NCBI RefSeq assembly: GCF_950101795.1
Contig: NZ_CATNLZ010000033.1
Location: 308,916 to 372,915 of the forward strand
Length of the DNA: 64,000 bases
Direction: 5' to 3'
From: Nocardioides sp. T2.26MG-1
GTDB lineage: Bacteria; Actinomycetota; Actinomycetes; Propionibacteriales; Nocardioidaceae
Below the pieces are notes generated by a model. That model was not told the origin of the DNA, did no database searches, and worked only from the letters and a program-made list of their open reading frames with translations. A program made the position numbers and the translations under genes. This document shows positions 53,538 through 61,481 of this stretch, in pieces (positions within the stretch are counted from its first letter, which is position 1; each line of letters starts with the position of its first letter).

Positions 53538-54911
53538 TCAACGACTTCCCGCGAGGGTTCCGTTGACGGGGTTTTCGGTGCCGGACTCGAGAACCTGACT
53601 CCCCGATTGCTTCCGGGCACGCACAACGGCCTGGTTGTCCCAGACACGAGGAAAAAGGCTACCCGGGTGGGTCGGCACGGTCAAAACGGTGCGCACCCCC
53701 CGATCGAGGCGGGCGTGCACGGCCAGGGCCAAGAGTACGCCGCCGATGGTGAGCAGCCCACCGATGATCAGCGCCCAGCGGGCACCGAGGTCCTGCGCGA
53801 TCCGTCCGATGACCGGCGCACCGAGCGGCGTACCGCCCATCAGGATCGTCATGTAGAGCGCCATCACCCGACCCCGGAGCGCCGGAGCCGACTCGAGCTG
53901 GAGGGTCGCGTTGGCCGAGCTGAGGAACGTCAGGGTGAAGAACCCGATGATGGGGGCGAACAGCGCGAACGAGAGGTACGTCGGCAGCAGCCCGGCCACG
54001 ACCTCCGCGATCCCGAAGCCCAGCGCGGCCACCACCAGCAGCCGCACCCGGATCCGCACCCGACGGGCGGCGAGCAGCGCGCCGGTCAGCGACCCGACCG
54101 CCAGGGCCGAGCCGAGCACGCCGTACTCCCCCGCGCCCTTGCCGAACACCTCGGTGGCCATCAGCGCGGAGGTGATCTGGAAGTTCATGCCGAACGTGCC
54201 CGCGAAGAACACCATGATCATGATCAGCACCATCTTGGGCTGGCTGCGCACGTAGCGGACGCCCTCGACGAGCATGCCCGGCGAGCGCGGCTGGATCTCG
54301 GTGGGGTGCAGGAGGGCGGCCTCCATACGCTGGAGCTGCGCGATCACCGCGAGGTAGGACGCCGCGTTGACCAGGATCACCCAGCCGGTCGCCTCGGCGC
54401 CGCCGCCGAGCGCGCCGATCATCAGGCCGGCCACCGCGGGGCCGAGGATGCGGGCGGCGTTGAAGCTCGCGGAGTTGAGGCCGACGGCGTTGGTGAGGTC
54501 GTCGGGACCGACCATCTCCGAGACGAACGACTGGCGGGCCGGGCCGTCGAACGCCGCACCGACGCCGAAGAGCAGCGCGATCACGTACACGTGCCAGGTC
54601 TGGGCCACCCCGAGGACGGCGACCAGGCCCAGGGCCAGTGACGCGAGCGCCATCATCGCCTGCGTCACCTGCAGCAGCCGCCGCTTGGGGAACCGGTCGG
54701 CCACGACGCCGGCGTACGGACTGAGGAGCAGGATCGGGAGGAACTGAAGGCCGGTGGTGATGCCGAGCTCGCTGCCGCTGTTGCCGGGGAGCTGGAGCAC
54801 CAGCCAGTCCTGTGCCACCCGCTGCATCCAGGTGCCGGTGTTCGACACCAGACTGCCGGCCAGGTAGCGCCGGTAGTTGGGGTTGCGCAGCGAGCGGAAC
54901 GTGGGACTCAA
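53538..54911 (-). CDS. MFS transporter (EntS/DHA-type exporter)
   Basis: A 457-residue major facilitator protein with about twelve membrane segments. FRSLRNPNYRRYLAGSLVSNTGTWMQRVAQDWLVLQL and GVVADRFPKRRLLQVTQAMMALASLALG (motif A) are typical of the MFS_3/enterobactin-exporter-like group, which expels siderophores or drugs. It lies 10 bp downstream of a MarR-family gene on the same strand, and the pair share one promoter, so the regulator probably senses the exported compound. The last 30 residues are an uncharacterised hydrophilic tail. Confidence 0.92.
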   Translation of the reverse strand: MSPTFRSLRNPNYRRYLAGSLVSNTGTWMQRVAQDWLVLQLPGNSGSELGITTGLQFLPILLLSPYAGVVADRFPKRRLLQVTQAMMALASLALGLVAVLGVAQTWHVYVIALLFGVGAAFDGPARQSFVSEMVGPDDLTNAVGLNSASFNAARILGPAVAGLMIGALGGGAEATGWVILVNAASYLAVIAQLQRMEAALLHPTEIQPRSPGMLVEGVRYVRSQPKMVLIMIMVFFAGTFGMNFQITSALMATEVFGKGAGEYGVLGSALAVGSLTGALLAARRVRIRVRLLVVAALGFGIAEVVAGLLPTYLSFALFAPIIGFFTLTFLSSANATLQLESAPALRGRVMALYMTILMGGTPLGAPVIGRIAQDLGARWALIIGGLLTIGGVLLALAVHARLDRGVRTVLTVPTHPGSLFPRVWDNQAVVRARKQSGSQVLESGTENPVNGTLAGSR

Positions 54912-54921
54912 GGTGTGGTGG

Positions 54922-55374
54922 TCAGTCCTTCTGAGCGAGGTTGGCGAGGATGGGGGCGGCCTGGCGGAGGATCGCCCGCTCCTCGGGCGTCAGCTCCTTG
55001 AGCCGCCGGGCGAGCCAGGCGTCGCGACGATCGCGGTCGGCGAGGACGCGCGCGCGGCCCTGCTCGGAGAGCTCGACGACGACCTGACGGCCGTCGGTCT
55101 CGTGGGGGCGGCGTACGACGTCGCCGCTCTGCTCGAGGCAGTTGACGGTGCGGGTCATCGACGGGGGCTGGACCTTCTCGGCCGCGGCCAGCTCGCCGAC
55201 GGTCAGGGCGCCGCCCGAGCGGGTGAGGACCCCGAGCACGCCCATCTGGTTGATGCTCAGCTCGTTGTCCGGGTGCCGCTCGACGGCGAGTCGGCGCCGC
55301 AGGCGCATCACGCTGAGGCGGAGCTCCGAGGCGAGCCCGGCGTCCGTCCTGGCGACCTTCTGCAGCGTTGACAT
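54922..55374 (-). CDS. MarR-family transcriptional regulator
   Basis: A 150-residue winged-helix regulator. LSINQMGVLGVLTRSGGALTVGELAAAEKVQPPSMTRTVNCLEQSGDVVRRPHETDGRQVVVELSEQGRA contains the recognition helix and beta-wing (ETDGRQV). Flanking helices form the dimer and ligand pocket. I start at ATG 55374 rather than 55392, because 55392 lies inside the -10 box. It is co-transcribed with the MFS exporter and is expected to repress both until a ligand binds. Confidence 0.93.
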   Translation of the reverse strand: MSTLQKVARTDAGLASELRLSVMRLRRRLAVERHPDNELSINQMGVLGVLTRSGGALTVGELAAAEKVQPPSMTRTVNCLEQSGDVVRRPHETDGRQVVVELSEQGRARVLADRDRRDAWLARRLKELTPEERAILRQAAPILANLAQKD

Positions 55375-55408
55375 ATCGTTAGCATAACTCATTACCTGTG
55401 CTAACGAT
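55375..55408. promoter_or_regulatory. MarR operator overlapping a leaderless promoter
   Basis: Perfect 10-bp arms ATCGTTAGCA (55375-55384) and TGCTAACGAT (55399-55408) are separated by 14 bp. The -10 box TATGCT (55381-55386, minus strand) lies 6 bp before ATG 55374 and overlaps the inner arm. Binding here would block the promoter of the MarR-MFS operon. Confidence 0.7.
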
Positions 55409-55428
55409 TCCCGCTGTGGCTGGAAATG

Positions 55429-55465
55429 ACGTTGACCCGCCCGAAAGTTTCGGGCGGGTCAACGT
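55429..55465. terminator. Terminator of the NCS2 permease gene
   Basis: Arms of 18 bp, ACGTTGACCCGCCCGAAA and its exact complement, are separated by one base, so the apical AAA-G-TTT forms the loop. It lies directly after the permease stop on the minus strand and faces the MarR promoter region. Confidence 0.8.
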
Positions 55466-55474
55466 GGTGGGTGC

Positions 55475-56926
55475 CTAGCTGAGCCAGTTGGTGATCGGGT
55501 TGATCGCGAAGTAGACGACGAACAGGGCGGCCACGACCCACATCAGCGGATGGACGGCGGCGACCTTGCCGCGGACGACCTTGATCAGCACGAACGCGAG
55601 GAAGCCCGCGCCGATGCCGACCGAGATCGAGTAAGTGAACGGCATCAGCACGATGGTGAGGAACGCCGGGATCGCGATCTCGAGGTCGTCCCAGTCGATG
55701 CCCTTGACCTGCTGCATCATCAGGAAGCCGACCAGCACGAGGGCGGGGACCGCGGCCTCGGACGGGATGATCTCGACGACGGGGGCGATGAAGATCGCCG
55801 CGAGGAACAGCACGCCGGTCACCACCGAGGCGAGCCCGGTGCGGGCGCCCTCGCCGACACCGGAGGCGGACTCGATGTAGGAGGTGTTGGAGGAGACTCC
55901 GGCGGCGCCGCCGGCGGCCGCGGCCAGGGAGTCGACGACGAGGATGCGGCGCGTGTTGGGCGGGGTGCCGTCCTCCTCGAGCAGGCCGGCCTCGGCGCCG
56001 ATCGCGGTCATGGTGCCCATCGTGTCGAAGAAGTCGGCGAGCATCAGCGTGAAGATCAGCAGCAGCACGGTCACGACGCCGGCGTTCTCCCAGGACCCGA
56101 GCAGGCTGAACTCACCGAGGGTGTCGAAGTGCGGCGTCGCGATGACGTCGTCGGGCCAGGCCGGCACGTTGAGGCTCCAGCCCTTGGGGTTCTCCGTGCT
56201 CGGCCCGAGGTCGGCGACGGCCTCGACGATGATCGCCACCAGGGTCGTGCCGATGATCGACAGCAGGATGGCGCCGCGCACCTTGTTGACCCACAGGGCG
56301 ATCACCAGCACCAGGCCGAAGGCGAACACCAGCACCGGCCAGCCGGAGAGCTGCCCGGTCTGGCCGAGCTGGACCGGCACCGTGGTCTGGGCCGCGTCGG
56401 GGATGCGGCGCACGAACCCGGCGTCGACGAAGCCGATCAGCGCGATGAACAGGCCGATCCCCACCGAGATCGCGATCTTGAGCTGGGGAGGCACGGCGTG
56501 GAACACAGCCTCGCGGAAGCCGGTGAGCACCAGCACGAGGATCACCAGACCCTCGATGACCACCAGGCCCATCGCGTCGGCCCAGGTCATCTGGTTGGCG
56601 ACCGAGAACGCGACGAACGCGTTCAGGCCGAGGCCGGTGGCGAGCGCGAGCGGGTAGTTGGCCACCACCCCCATGAGGATCGTCATCACCCCCGCGACCA
56701 ACGCCGTGCCGGCTGCGATCGCGACGAAGCCGTCGGCGCCCCCGAGGTGCTTGCCGTCCATGTCGACCGCGCCGGACAGGATGATCGGGTTCAGCACGAT
56801 GATGTAGGACATCGTGAAGAACGTGACGAGGCCACCGCGGATCTCACGCTCGATGGTCGAGCCGCGCTCGGTGATCTTGAAGTAGCGGTCCAGGCCGCTG
56901 CGACCCGTGGTCGTGTGTGTGCTCAC
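55475..56926 (-). CDS. NCS2-family purine permease (AzgA-like)
   Basis: A 483-residue permease with about 13 membrane segments. LDRYFKITERGSTIEREIRGGLVTFFTMSYIIVLNPIIL is the AzgA-type N-terminus. GVSSNTSYIESASGVGEGARTGLASVVTGVLFL carries the substrate-site helix of the hypoxanthine/guanine/adenine permeases, distinct from xanthine/uracil NCS2 members. It should import purine bases with protons. Start GTG 56926; it is divergent from the DUF2530 gene, with 48 bp between. Confidence 0.94.
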   Translation of the reverse strand: MSTHTTTGRSGLDRYFKITERGSTIEREIRGGLVTFFTMSYIIVLNPIILSGAVDMDGKHLGGADGFVAIAAGTALVAGVMTILMGVVANYPLALATGLGLNAFVAFSVANQMTWADAMGLVVIEGLVILVLVLTGFREAVFHAVPPQLKIAISVGIGLFIALIGFVDAGFVRRIPDAAQTTVPVQLGQTGQLSGWPVLVFAFGLVLVIALWVNKVRGAILLSIIGTTLVAIIVEAVADLGPSTENPKGWSLNVPAWPDDVIATPHFDTLGEFSLLGSWENAGVVTVLLLIFTLMLADFFDTMGTMTAIGAEAGLLEEDGTPPNTRRILVVDSLAAAAGGAAGVSSNTSYIESASGVGEGARTGLASVVTGVLFLAAIFIAPVVEIIPSEAAVPALVLVGFLMMQQVKGIDWDDLEIAIPAFLTIVLMPFTYSISVGIGAGFLAFVLIKVVRGKVAAVHPLMWVVAALFVVYFAINPITNWLS

Positions 56927-56961
56927 GGGCCGCAAGCATCGCAGACCCGGAGGCCGTCGAC

Positions 56962-56967
56962 TAGCGT
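56962..56967 (+). promoter_or_regulatory. -10 box of a leaderless promoter (DUF2530 gene)
   Basis: TAGCGT lies 7 bp before GTG 56975 with no ribosome binding site between. Confidence 0.45.
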
Positions 56968-56974
56968 GTCTCGC

Positions 56975-57271
56975 GTGGAGCTTCGCGACAACCAGCCGCT
57001 GCAGCACGAGTTCGGCAACCGCACGTTCTTCGTCGCGGACGTCGAGCCGCTCGACGTCGACGGCGTCCGCACCGTCGAGGTCGGCACCGGGCTGTGGCTG
57101 GTCGGGTTCCTCGCGCTGCTGCCGTTCTACGGACGGCTCCAGGACGCCGGCAACGAGTGGTGGCTGTGGACGTGCCTGGCCGGCTTCGGGCTCGGGCTGT
57201 TCGGGCTGGAGTACTGCCGGCGCCGCCGCAAGGCGCGCCGGGAGCTGGCCGAGGAGGCCTCGGCCGCCTAG
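56975..57271 (+). CDS. DUF2530 domain small membrane protein
   Basis: A 98-residue protein. After about 38 soluble residues (PLDVDGVRTVEVGTGLW) there are two membrane segments, GLWLVGFLALLPFY and WWLWTCLAGFGLGLFGLEYC, followed by a basic tail, the DUF2530 pattern. Function is unknown. The very long frame that contains it begins on the opposite strand of the permease and is a shadow; GTG 56975 is fixed by the leaderless -10. From memory, MarR, DUF2530, DUF3027 and cold-shock genes neighbour each other in many actinobacteria. Confidence 0.85.
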   Translation: MELRDNQPLQHEFGNRTFFVADVEPLDVDGVRTVEVGTGLWLVGFLALLPFYGRLQDAGNEWWLWTCLAGFGLGLFGLEYCRRRRKARRELAEEASAA

Positions 57272-57277
57272 CGCTGC

Positions 57278-58072
57278 CTAGAAGTGCTCGATGTCGTCGG
57301 GGTTGATCGTGTCGACCACGGGCTCGGGCGGCGGGAGCGGCTCGTGCTTCTTGGCCAGCCGGACCTCGGAGTGGGCGCCGCAGCCGTGGTCGAAGGACAC
57401 GACGCGGCCGTCGTCGTTGGCGTCACCGTTGGCGCACACGCCGAACAGCTCCGAGAGCGGGCCGGCGACCCGCAGCAGGAAGCCGCAGGTCGTGCAGCTG
57501 TCCGGGGCCGAGCGGGCCAGCGGCGCGTCCGGCCCGCCGTCGCCGTCGTACCAGCGCTGGGCGGCGAGCTCGCGGCCCTCCGGCGACAGCGTGCGGACCC
57601 GGCCGAGGCCGAGGTCCTGGGCGACCTGGCGGATCTGGGCCTTGTCGTCGGCGTCGAGCGGGTCGTCGCCGTAGGAGTACGTCGGGACCAGGCGCGGGTC
57701 CTCGTCGTCGACCGGCAGCAAGTCGCCCGGGGAGAGGTCCCCCGGCTTGATCCGCTCGCGGTAGGGCACCCAGGGCGGGGCCACGATCGCCTCGGCGCCC
57801 GGGATCAGCACGACCTCGTCGATCGTCACGTGCTTCTGGCGCGGCGCCCGCGCGACGGTGACGGACCAGCGCCATCCGACGTACCCGGGGCGGGTGCAGG
57901 CGAAGAGGTGGGTGACCACCCGCTCGCCCTCGACCTCGTGGCCGAGGTGCTCGCCGACGTCGGCCGCGCCGACCTGTTCGACGAGGGCGTCGCGGGCCAC
58001 GTCCACCGCCGCCACCGTGGCGGAGTCGGGCTTGGGTCGCGTGGTCGTGATCACCACGGAATCATGACTCAT
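57278..58072 (-). CDS. DUF3027 domain-containing protein
   Basis: A 264-residue actinobacterial protein of unknown function. Family marks are GEHLGHEVEGERVVTHLFACTRPGYVGWRWSVTVARAPRQKHVTIDEVVLIPG, the WVPYRERIKPGDLSPGDLLP stretch, and a C-terminal zinc-ribbon-like CTTCGFLLRVAGPLSELFGVCAN with nearby GCGAHSEV. The Cys/His set suggests a metal site. Start ATG 58072. It is convergent with the DUF2530 gene (6-bp gap) and divergent from the second MFS gene. Confidence 0.9.
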   Translation of the reverse strand: MSHDSVVITTTRPKPDSATVAAVDVARDALVEQVGAADVGEHLGHEVEGERVVTHLFACTRPGYVGWRWSVTVARAPRQKHVTIDEVVLIPGAEAIVAPPWVPYRERIKPGDLSPGDLLPVDDEDPRLVPTYSYGDDPLDADDKAQIRQVAQDLGLGRVRTLSPEGRELAAQRWYDGDGGPDAPLARSAPDSCTTCGFLLRVAGPLSELFGVCANGDANDDGRVVSFDHGCGAHSEVRLAKKHEPLPPPEPVVDTINPDDIEHF

Positions 58073-58113
58073 GTCCGCACCGACTGTCAGGTCGGGTGCG
58101 GCAGGATGGGCCC

Positions 58114-59466
58114 ATGTCCGCCCCGTCGCCCGAGACACCGACCACCGGGCGGGGGTCGAAGATGGTGCGGGGGCTCGGCGCCACCGCCCGCGCGACCCAG
58201 CGCTTCGGACGGTTCACGGTGCGCCAGGCGAAGCGGGCCGCGGAGGCGGAGGGCGCCGGCGAGTCGGGCCTGTCGCGCCTGATCCAGATGCACACGTTCA
58301 ACACCGCAGGTGACGCGGCGGTGGCGATCTCGCTGGCCGGCTCGCTGTTCTTCCAGGTCCCCTCCGGGGAGGCCCGCGGCCAGGTCGCGCTGTTCCTCGG
58401 GCTGACGATGCTCCCGTTCGCGATCGTCGCACCGCTGATCGGCCCGTTCCTCGACCGGTTCGCCCACGGCCGGCGGTGGGCGATCGGCGCGACGATGGCG
58501 ATCCGGGCGTTCCTCTGCTGGGTGCTGGCCGACGCGGTCGTCACCGAGTCCGCGCTGCTGTTCCCCGCCGCGCTCGGCGTGCTCGTGGCGTCCAAGGCGT
58601 ACGGCGTGACCCGCGCGGCCGCCGTACCGCGTCTGCTGCCGAAGGACTTCACGCTGGTCAAGGCCAACGGGCGGGTCTCGATGTCGGGGATCGTGGGGGT
58701 CGCCATCTCGGCGCCGATCGCCGGTCTGGCCTCGCTGGCCGGCTCGGAGTGGGTGCTGAGGTACGCGTTCGTGCTGTTCGTGGTCGCGACGGTGGCCGCG
58801 ATCCGGCTGCCGGCCCGGGTCGACTCCAGCCAGGGCGAGGAGGAGCTGGTGCTCCGCGGTCCGGAGACATCCCGCGGCTCGGGTCGACACCGGACCCGGA
58901 TCCCGCCGGCGGTGGCCTACGCGCTGCGCGCCAACTGCGGCCCGCGATGGCTCGCCGGGTTCCTCATCATGTTCATGGCCTTCCTGCTGCGCGAGAACCC
59001 GATCGGCGACTGGAGCCCGCAGGTGCTGACCGGGATCGTGGTCGGCGCGGCGGGCGTCGGGAACTTCCTCGGCGTGGTCGCGGCGTCGCTGTTCCGGCGG
59101 ATCAGCCCCTCGATCACGGTGACCGCCGTGCTGGTGGCCGACGTGGGCGTGGCGGTCGTCGCCGCGCTGCTGTACGGCGTGCTCACGGTCGCGCTGCTCG
59201 GCCTCGTGGCCGGTCTCGGCCAGGCGCTGGCGAAGTTCTCCCTCGACGCGACCATCCAGCGCGACATCCCGCACCGGGTGCAGGCCAGCGCGTTCGCCCG
59301 CAGCGACACCACCCTGCAGCTGGCGTGGGTGATCGGCGGCTTCGTCGGCATCGCCATGCCCCTCGACCCCCCGCGGCTGGGCCTCGGCGTCGCGGCCGTG
59401 GTGCTCGCTGCGTGGGCGGTGTTCGTGCTCGTCAACAGTCCACGCAGGTCGACTCGGGTCGGGTGA
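58114..59466 (+). CDS. MFS transporter (actinobacterial DUF3027-linked type)
   Basis: A 450-residue membrane protein. A basic, cytoplasmic N-terminal region (KMVRGLGATARATQRFGRFTVRQAKRAAEAEG) precedes about twelve membrane segments. NTAGDAAVAISLAGSLFFQVP and GPFLDRFAHGRRWAIG are MFS-like (motif A region). Substrate unknown. ATG 58114 has AGGA about 9 bp upstream; an in-frame GTG six codons earlier is the alternative. A hairpin and a 21-bp tandem repeat follow the stop. Confidence 0.88.
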   Translation: MSAPSPETPTTGRGSKMVRGLGATARATQRFGRFTVRQAKRAAEAEGAGESGLSRLIQMHTFNTAGDAAVAISLAGSLFFQVPSGEARGQVALFLGLTMLPFAIVAPLIGPFLDRFAHGRRWAIGATMAIRAFLCWVLADAVVTESALLFPAALGVLVASKAYGVTRAAAVPRLLPKDFTLVKANGRVSMSGIVGVAISAPIAGLASLAGSEWVLRYAFVLFVVATVAAIRLPARVDSSQGEEELVLRGPETSRGSGRHRTRIPPAVAYALRANCGPRWLAGFLIMFMAFLLRENPIGDWSPQVLTGIVVGAAGVGNFLGVVAASLFRRISPSITVTAVLVADVGVAVVAALLYGVLTVALLGLVAGLGQALAKFSLDATIQRDIPHRVQASAFARSDTTLQLAWVIGGFVGIAMPLDPPRLGLGVAAVVLAAWAVFVLVNSPRRSTRVG

Positions 59467-59503
59467 CGGTCGGGTCCGGAGGAAACTCCCGACTCGACCG
59501 TCA
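59464..59503 (+). terminator. Terminator-like hairpin after the MFS gene
   Basis: TGACGGTCGGGT (59464-59475, containing the stop codon) pairs with ACTCGACCGTCA (59492-59503) with one G-T pair. The 3' arm belongs to the first copy of a 21-bp tandem repeat. Confidence 0.5.
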
Positions 59504-59540
59504 GAACTCCCGACTCGACCGTCAGAACTCCCGACTCAAC
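59484..59540 (+). repeat. 21-bp tandem repeat, 2.7 copies
   Basis: Two identical 21-bp units starting AACTCCCGACTCGACCGTCA (59484-59504 and 59505-59525) are followed by a partial third copy to 59540. They fill the gap between two convergent genes. Confidence 0.85.
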
Positions 59541-59545
59541 GGGGG

Positions 59546-59941
59546 CTAGCGCTCGAGCTCGTCGGCGAGGGCACGGAGCAGCTTGGCGGCCGGCTTCGCC
59601 GTACGGGGGTCGGGGTGCCGGCCGTGACGGTAGGCCTCGCCGACGCCGTCGAGCATCCGGATCAGGTCCTCGACGATCGAGACCATCTCCTCGGGCTTCT
59701 TGCGGCGGGCGTCGCGCTGGTTGCGCGCGACCGAGACCGGCGCGTCGAGGACGCGCACCTGGAGCGCCTGGTCGCCGCGCCGGCCCTGCGCGATCCCGAA
59801 CTCGACGCGAGTGCCGGCCTTGAGCACGGTCATCCCGTCCGGAAGGGCCTCCGAGCGCACGTACACGTCGGGGCCGTCGTCCTGGGAGAGGAAGCCGAAA
59901 CCCTTCTCGGCGTCGAACCACTTCACCTTGCCAGTGGGCAC
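59546..59941 (-). CDS. Cold-shock domain protein with C-terminal extension
   Basis: A 131-residue protein. Residues 1-65 are a cold-shock domain: GKVKWFDAEKGFGFLSQDDG contains RNP1 (GFGFL), and DVYVRSEAL replaces the usual FVHFSAI RNP2. It binds single-stranded RNA or DNA. Residues 66-131 are a helical, charged extension absent from ordinary CspA (about 67 residues); from memory the longer form is common in actinobacteria. Start is GTG 59941 with AGAAGG upstream. A likely role is RNA chaperone. Confidence 0.93.
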   Translation of the reverse strand: MPTGKVKWFDAEKGFGFLSQDDGPDVYVRSEALPDGMTVLKAGTRVEFGIAQGRRGDQALQVRVLDAPVSVARNQRDARRKKPEEMVSIVEDLIRMLDGVGEAYRHGRHPDPRTAKPAAKLLRALADELER

Positions 59942-59985
59942 GGTCTGACCTTCTTCTCAACGCTGTAGGACTGGGGCACTCCAGC

Positions 59986-61404
59986 CTATAGCGCCTCGTT
60001 CATCGACCCCGACCGGAATCCGCGCGGATCCACCTCGGCCGCCTCGAACCCGGCCCCCCGGACGGCGTCGAGCACCCGGCGCTCCAGCTCGTCGGGCAGC
60101 GGCAGCAGCGTCGCGTCGACCTCGACCGAGGCCCGGTCGCCGCGGTCGCGGACCCGCAGGTGGCGCAGGCCGGCGGGCTCGAGCACCGCGCGCACCCCGG
60201 TCTCGGCCCGCTCCACCCGACCCAGGCGGTACGGCGTCACCTCGACGCCGTAGGCGACCCGGGAGGAGAGGCAGGCGGCCGCCGGCTTGTCCCAGGTCGG
60301 CAGGCCCCACCGGCGCGAGGCCTCGCGGACCTGGGCCTTGGTCAGCCCGGCGTCGCGCAGTGGGGCGATCGCGCCGCGCTCGTCGGCCGCCCGGATGCCG
60401 GGCCGGAAGCCGGCGACGGCGTCGTCGGCGTTGGTCCCGGTCGCCACGTGCGCCAGCCCGTGCTCGGCGGCGAGCGGGGTGAGCACGTCGAGGAGCTCGG
60501 CCTTGCAGAAGTAGCAGCGGTCGGCGCCGTTGGCGCGGTAGCCGTCGCGCTCCATCTCGTGGGTGGCCGGGGTGAGGACCTCGACGCCCAGCGAGGCGGC
60601 GAACCCACGCGCGGGGTCGCGCTCGGCGAGCGGCAGCGAGTGGGAGTAGCCGGTCGCGGCCGCGACCCGGTCCGGGCCGAGGGCGCGGACGGCGGCCGCG
60701 AGCAGGAACGCGCTGTCCGCGCCACCGCTGTAGGCGACCAGCACCGAGCCGCGCTCGCGCAGGTCGGCCTCGAGCGCGTCGAGCCGCAGCGTCAGCAGGT
60801 GGTCCTCGAGCCACGCGGGGAAGTCGTCGAGGCCCTCGAGCACGACGTCGGTGCCGGCCTCGAGCAGCTCCTCGCGGGTGCACCCGCCGGTCAGCACCGA
60901 GACGCTGAGCGCCCCGGCCGCCCGCGCGCCCTCGACGTCGTGGACGTGGTCGCCGACGTAGATCGTGGCGCCCTCACGGCGCAGCACGTCGGCCTTGCCG
61001 ACGCCCCAGACCCACCCCTCGAGGTGGTCGACGTCCAGGCCGAGGTGGTCGAGGTGGAGCCGGGCGTTGGCGGGGTACTTGCCGGTGACCACCAGCACCC
61101 GGCCACCGTGGCGGCGGACGGCGGCGATCGCGTCCTCGGCGCCGGCCAGGAGCGGCACCGAGGCGATCGCGTGGTCGGGGTAGAGCGCCCGGAACCGGTC
61201 CCCGGCCGGGCCGACCGCGTCGGCGGCCAGGTGCTCGCCGAGCATCAGGTCCAGCGGAGGTCCGAGCCGGGCGGTCATCTCCTCGACAGGGAACTCCACG
61301 CCGAGCTCCGCACCCAGCGCCCGGAGCACGGCGCCGAAGCCCGGGGCGGTGTCGATCAGCGTCATGTCGAGGTCGAAGCCGACCACCAGCGGCGCTGCGT
61401 GCAT
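59986..61404 (-). CDS. HAD hydrolase - LarE fusion protein
   Basis: A 472-residue fusion. Residues 1-205 are a HAD phosphatase (motif I FDLDMTLID with Asp11/Asp13, motif II VVTGKYP, motif IV YVGDHVHDVEGA). Residues 206-472 are an ATP-pyrophosphatase of the LarE family: PP-loop VAYSGGADSAFLL, NGADRCYFCKAELLD (Cys297, Cys300) and KPAAACLSSRVAYG (Cys378). In lactobacilli LarE donates its Cys sulfur to build the nickel-pincer cofactor; Cys378 matches that sacrificial position. No larB, larC or larA is in the window. ATG 61404 lies 6 bp behind the -10 TACTGT. Confidence 0.9.
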   Translation of the reverse strand: MHAAPLVVGFDLDMTLIDTAPGFGAVLRALGAELGVEFPVEEMTARLGPPLDLMLGEHLAADAVGPAGDRFRALYPDHAIASVPLLAGAEDAIAAVRRHGGRVLVVTGKYPANARLHLDHLGLDVDHLEGWVWGVGKADVLRREGATIYVGDHVHDVEGARAAGALSVSVLTGGCTREELLEAGTDVVLEGLDDFPAWLEDHLLTLRLDALEADLRERGSVLVAYSGGADSAFLLAAAVRALGPDRVAAATGYSHSLPLAERDPARGFAASLGVEVLTPATHEMERDGYRANGADRCYFCKAELLDVLTPLAAEHGLAHVATGTNADDAVAGFRPGIRAADERGAIAPLRDAGLTKAQVREASRRWGLPTWDKPAAACLSSRVAYGVEVTPYRLGRVERAETGVRAVLEPAGLRHLRVRDRGDRASVEVDATLLPLPDELERRVLDAVRGAGFEAAEVDPRGFRSGSMNEAL

Positions 61405-61410
61405 GGCTCC

Positions 61411-61416
61411 ACAGTA
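61411..61416 (-). promoter_or_regulatory. -10 box of a leaderless promoter (HAD-LarE gene)
   Basis: TACTGT on the minus strand lies 6 bp before ATG 61404. Confidence 0.5.
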
Positions 61417-61443
61417 GGGATCCCTGGGGAGGATCCTGAAACT

Positions 61444-61473
61444 CCTGTCACAATGAGTGGTTCAGGTGACAGG
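61444..61473 (+). promoter_or_regulatory. Inverted repeat over the ribosome binding site of the subtilase gene
   Basis: Perfect arms CCTGTCAC (61444-61451) and GTGACAGG (61466-61473) with a 14-bp spacer end at the AGGGGG that serves the start codon. It could be an operator or an RNA hairpin that hides the ribosome binding site. Confidence 0.4.
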
Positions 61474-61481
61474 GGGTGCCG

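Noticed and set aside
55550..57271. A 573-residue open frame on the plus strand ending at the DUF2530 stop
   Set aside because: Only the last 98 residues are protein-like. The rest is antisense to the NCS2 permease and rich in Asp/His/Gln shadow composition.
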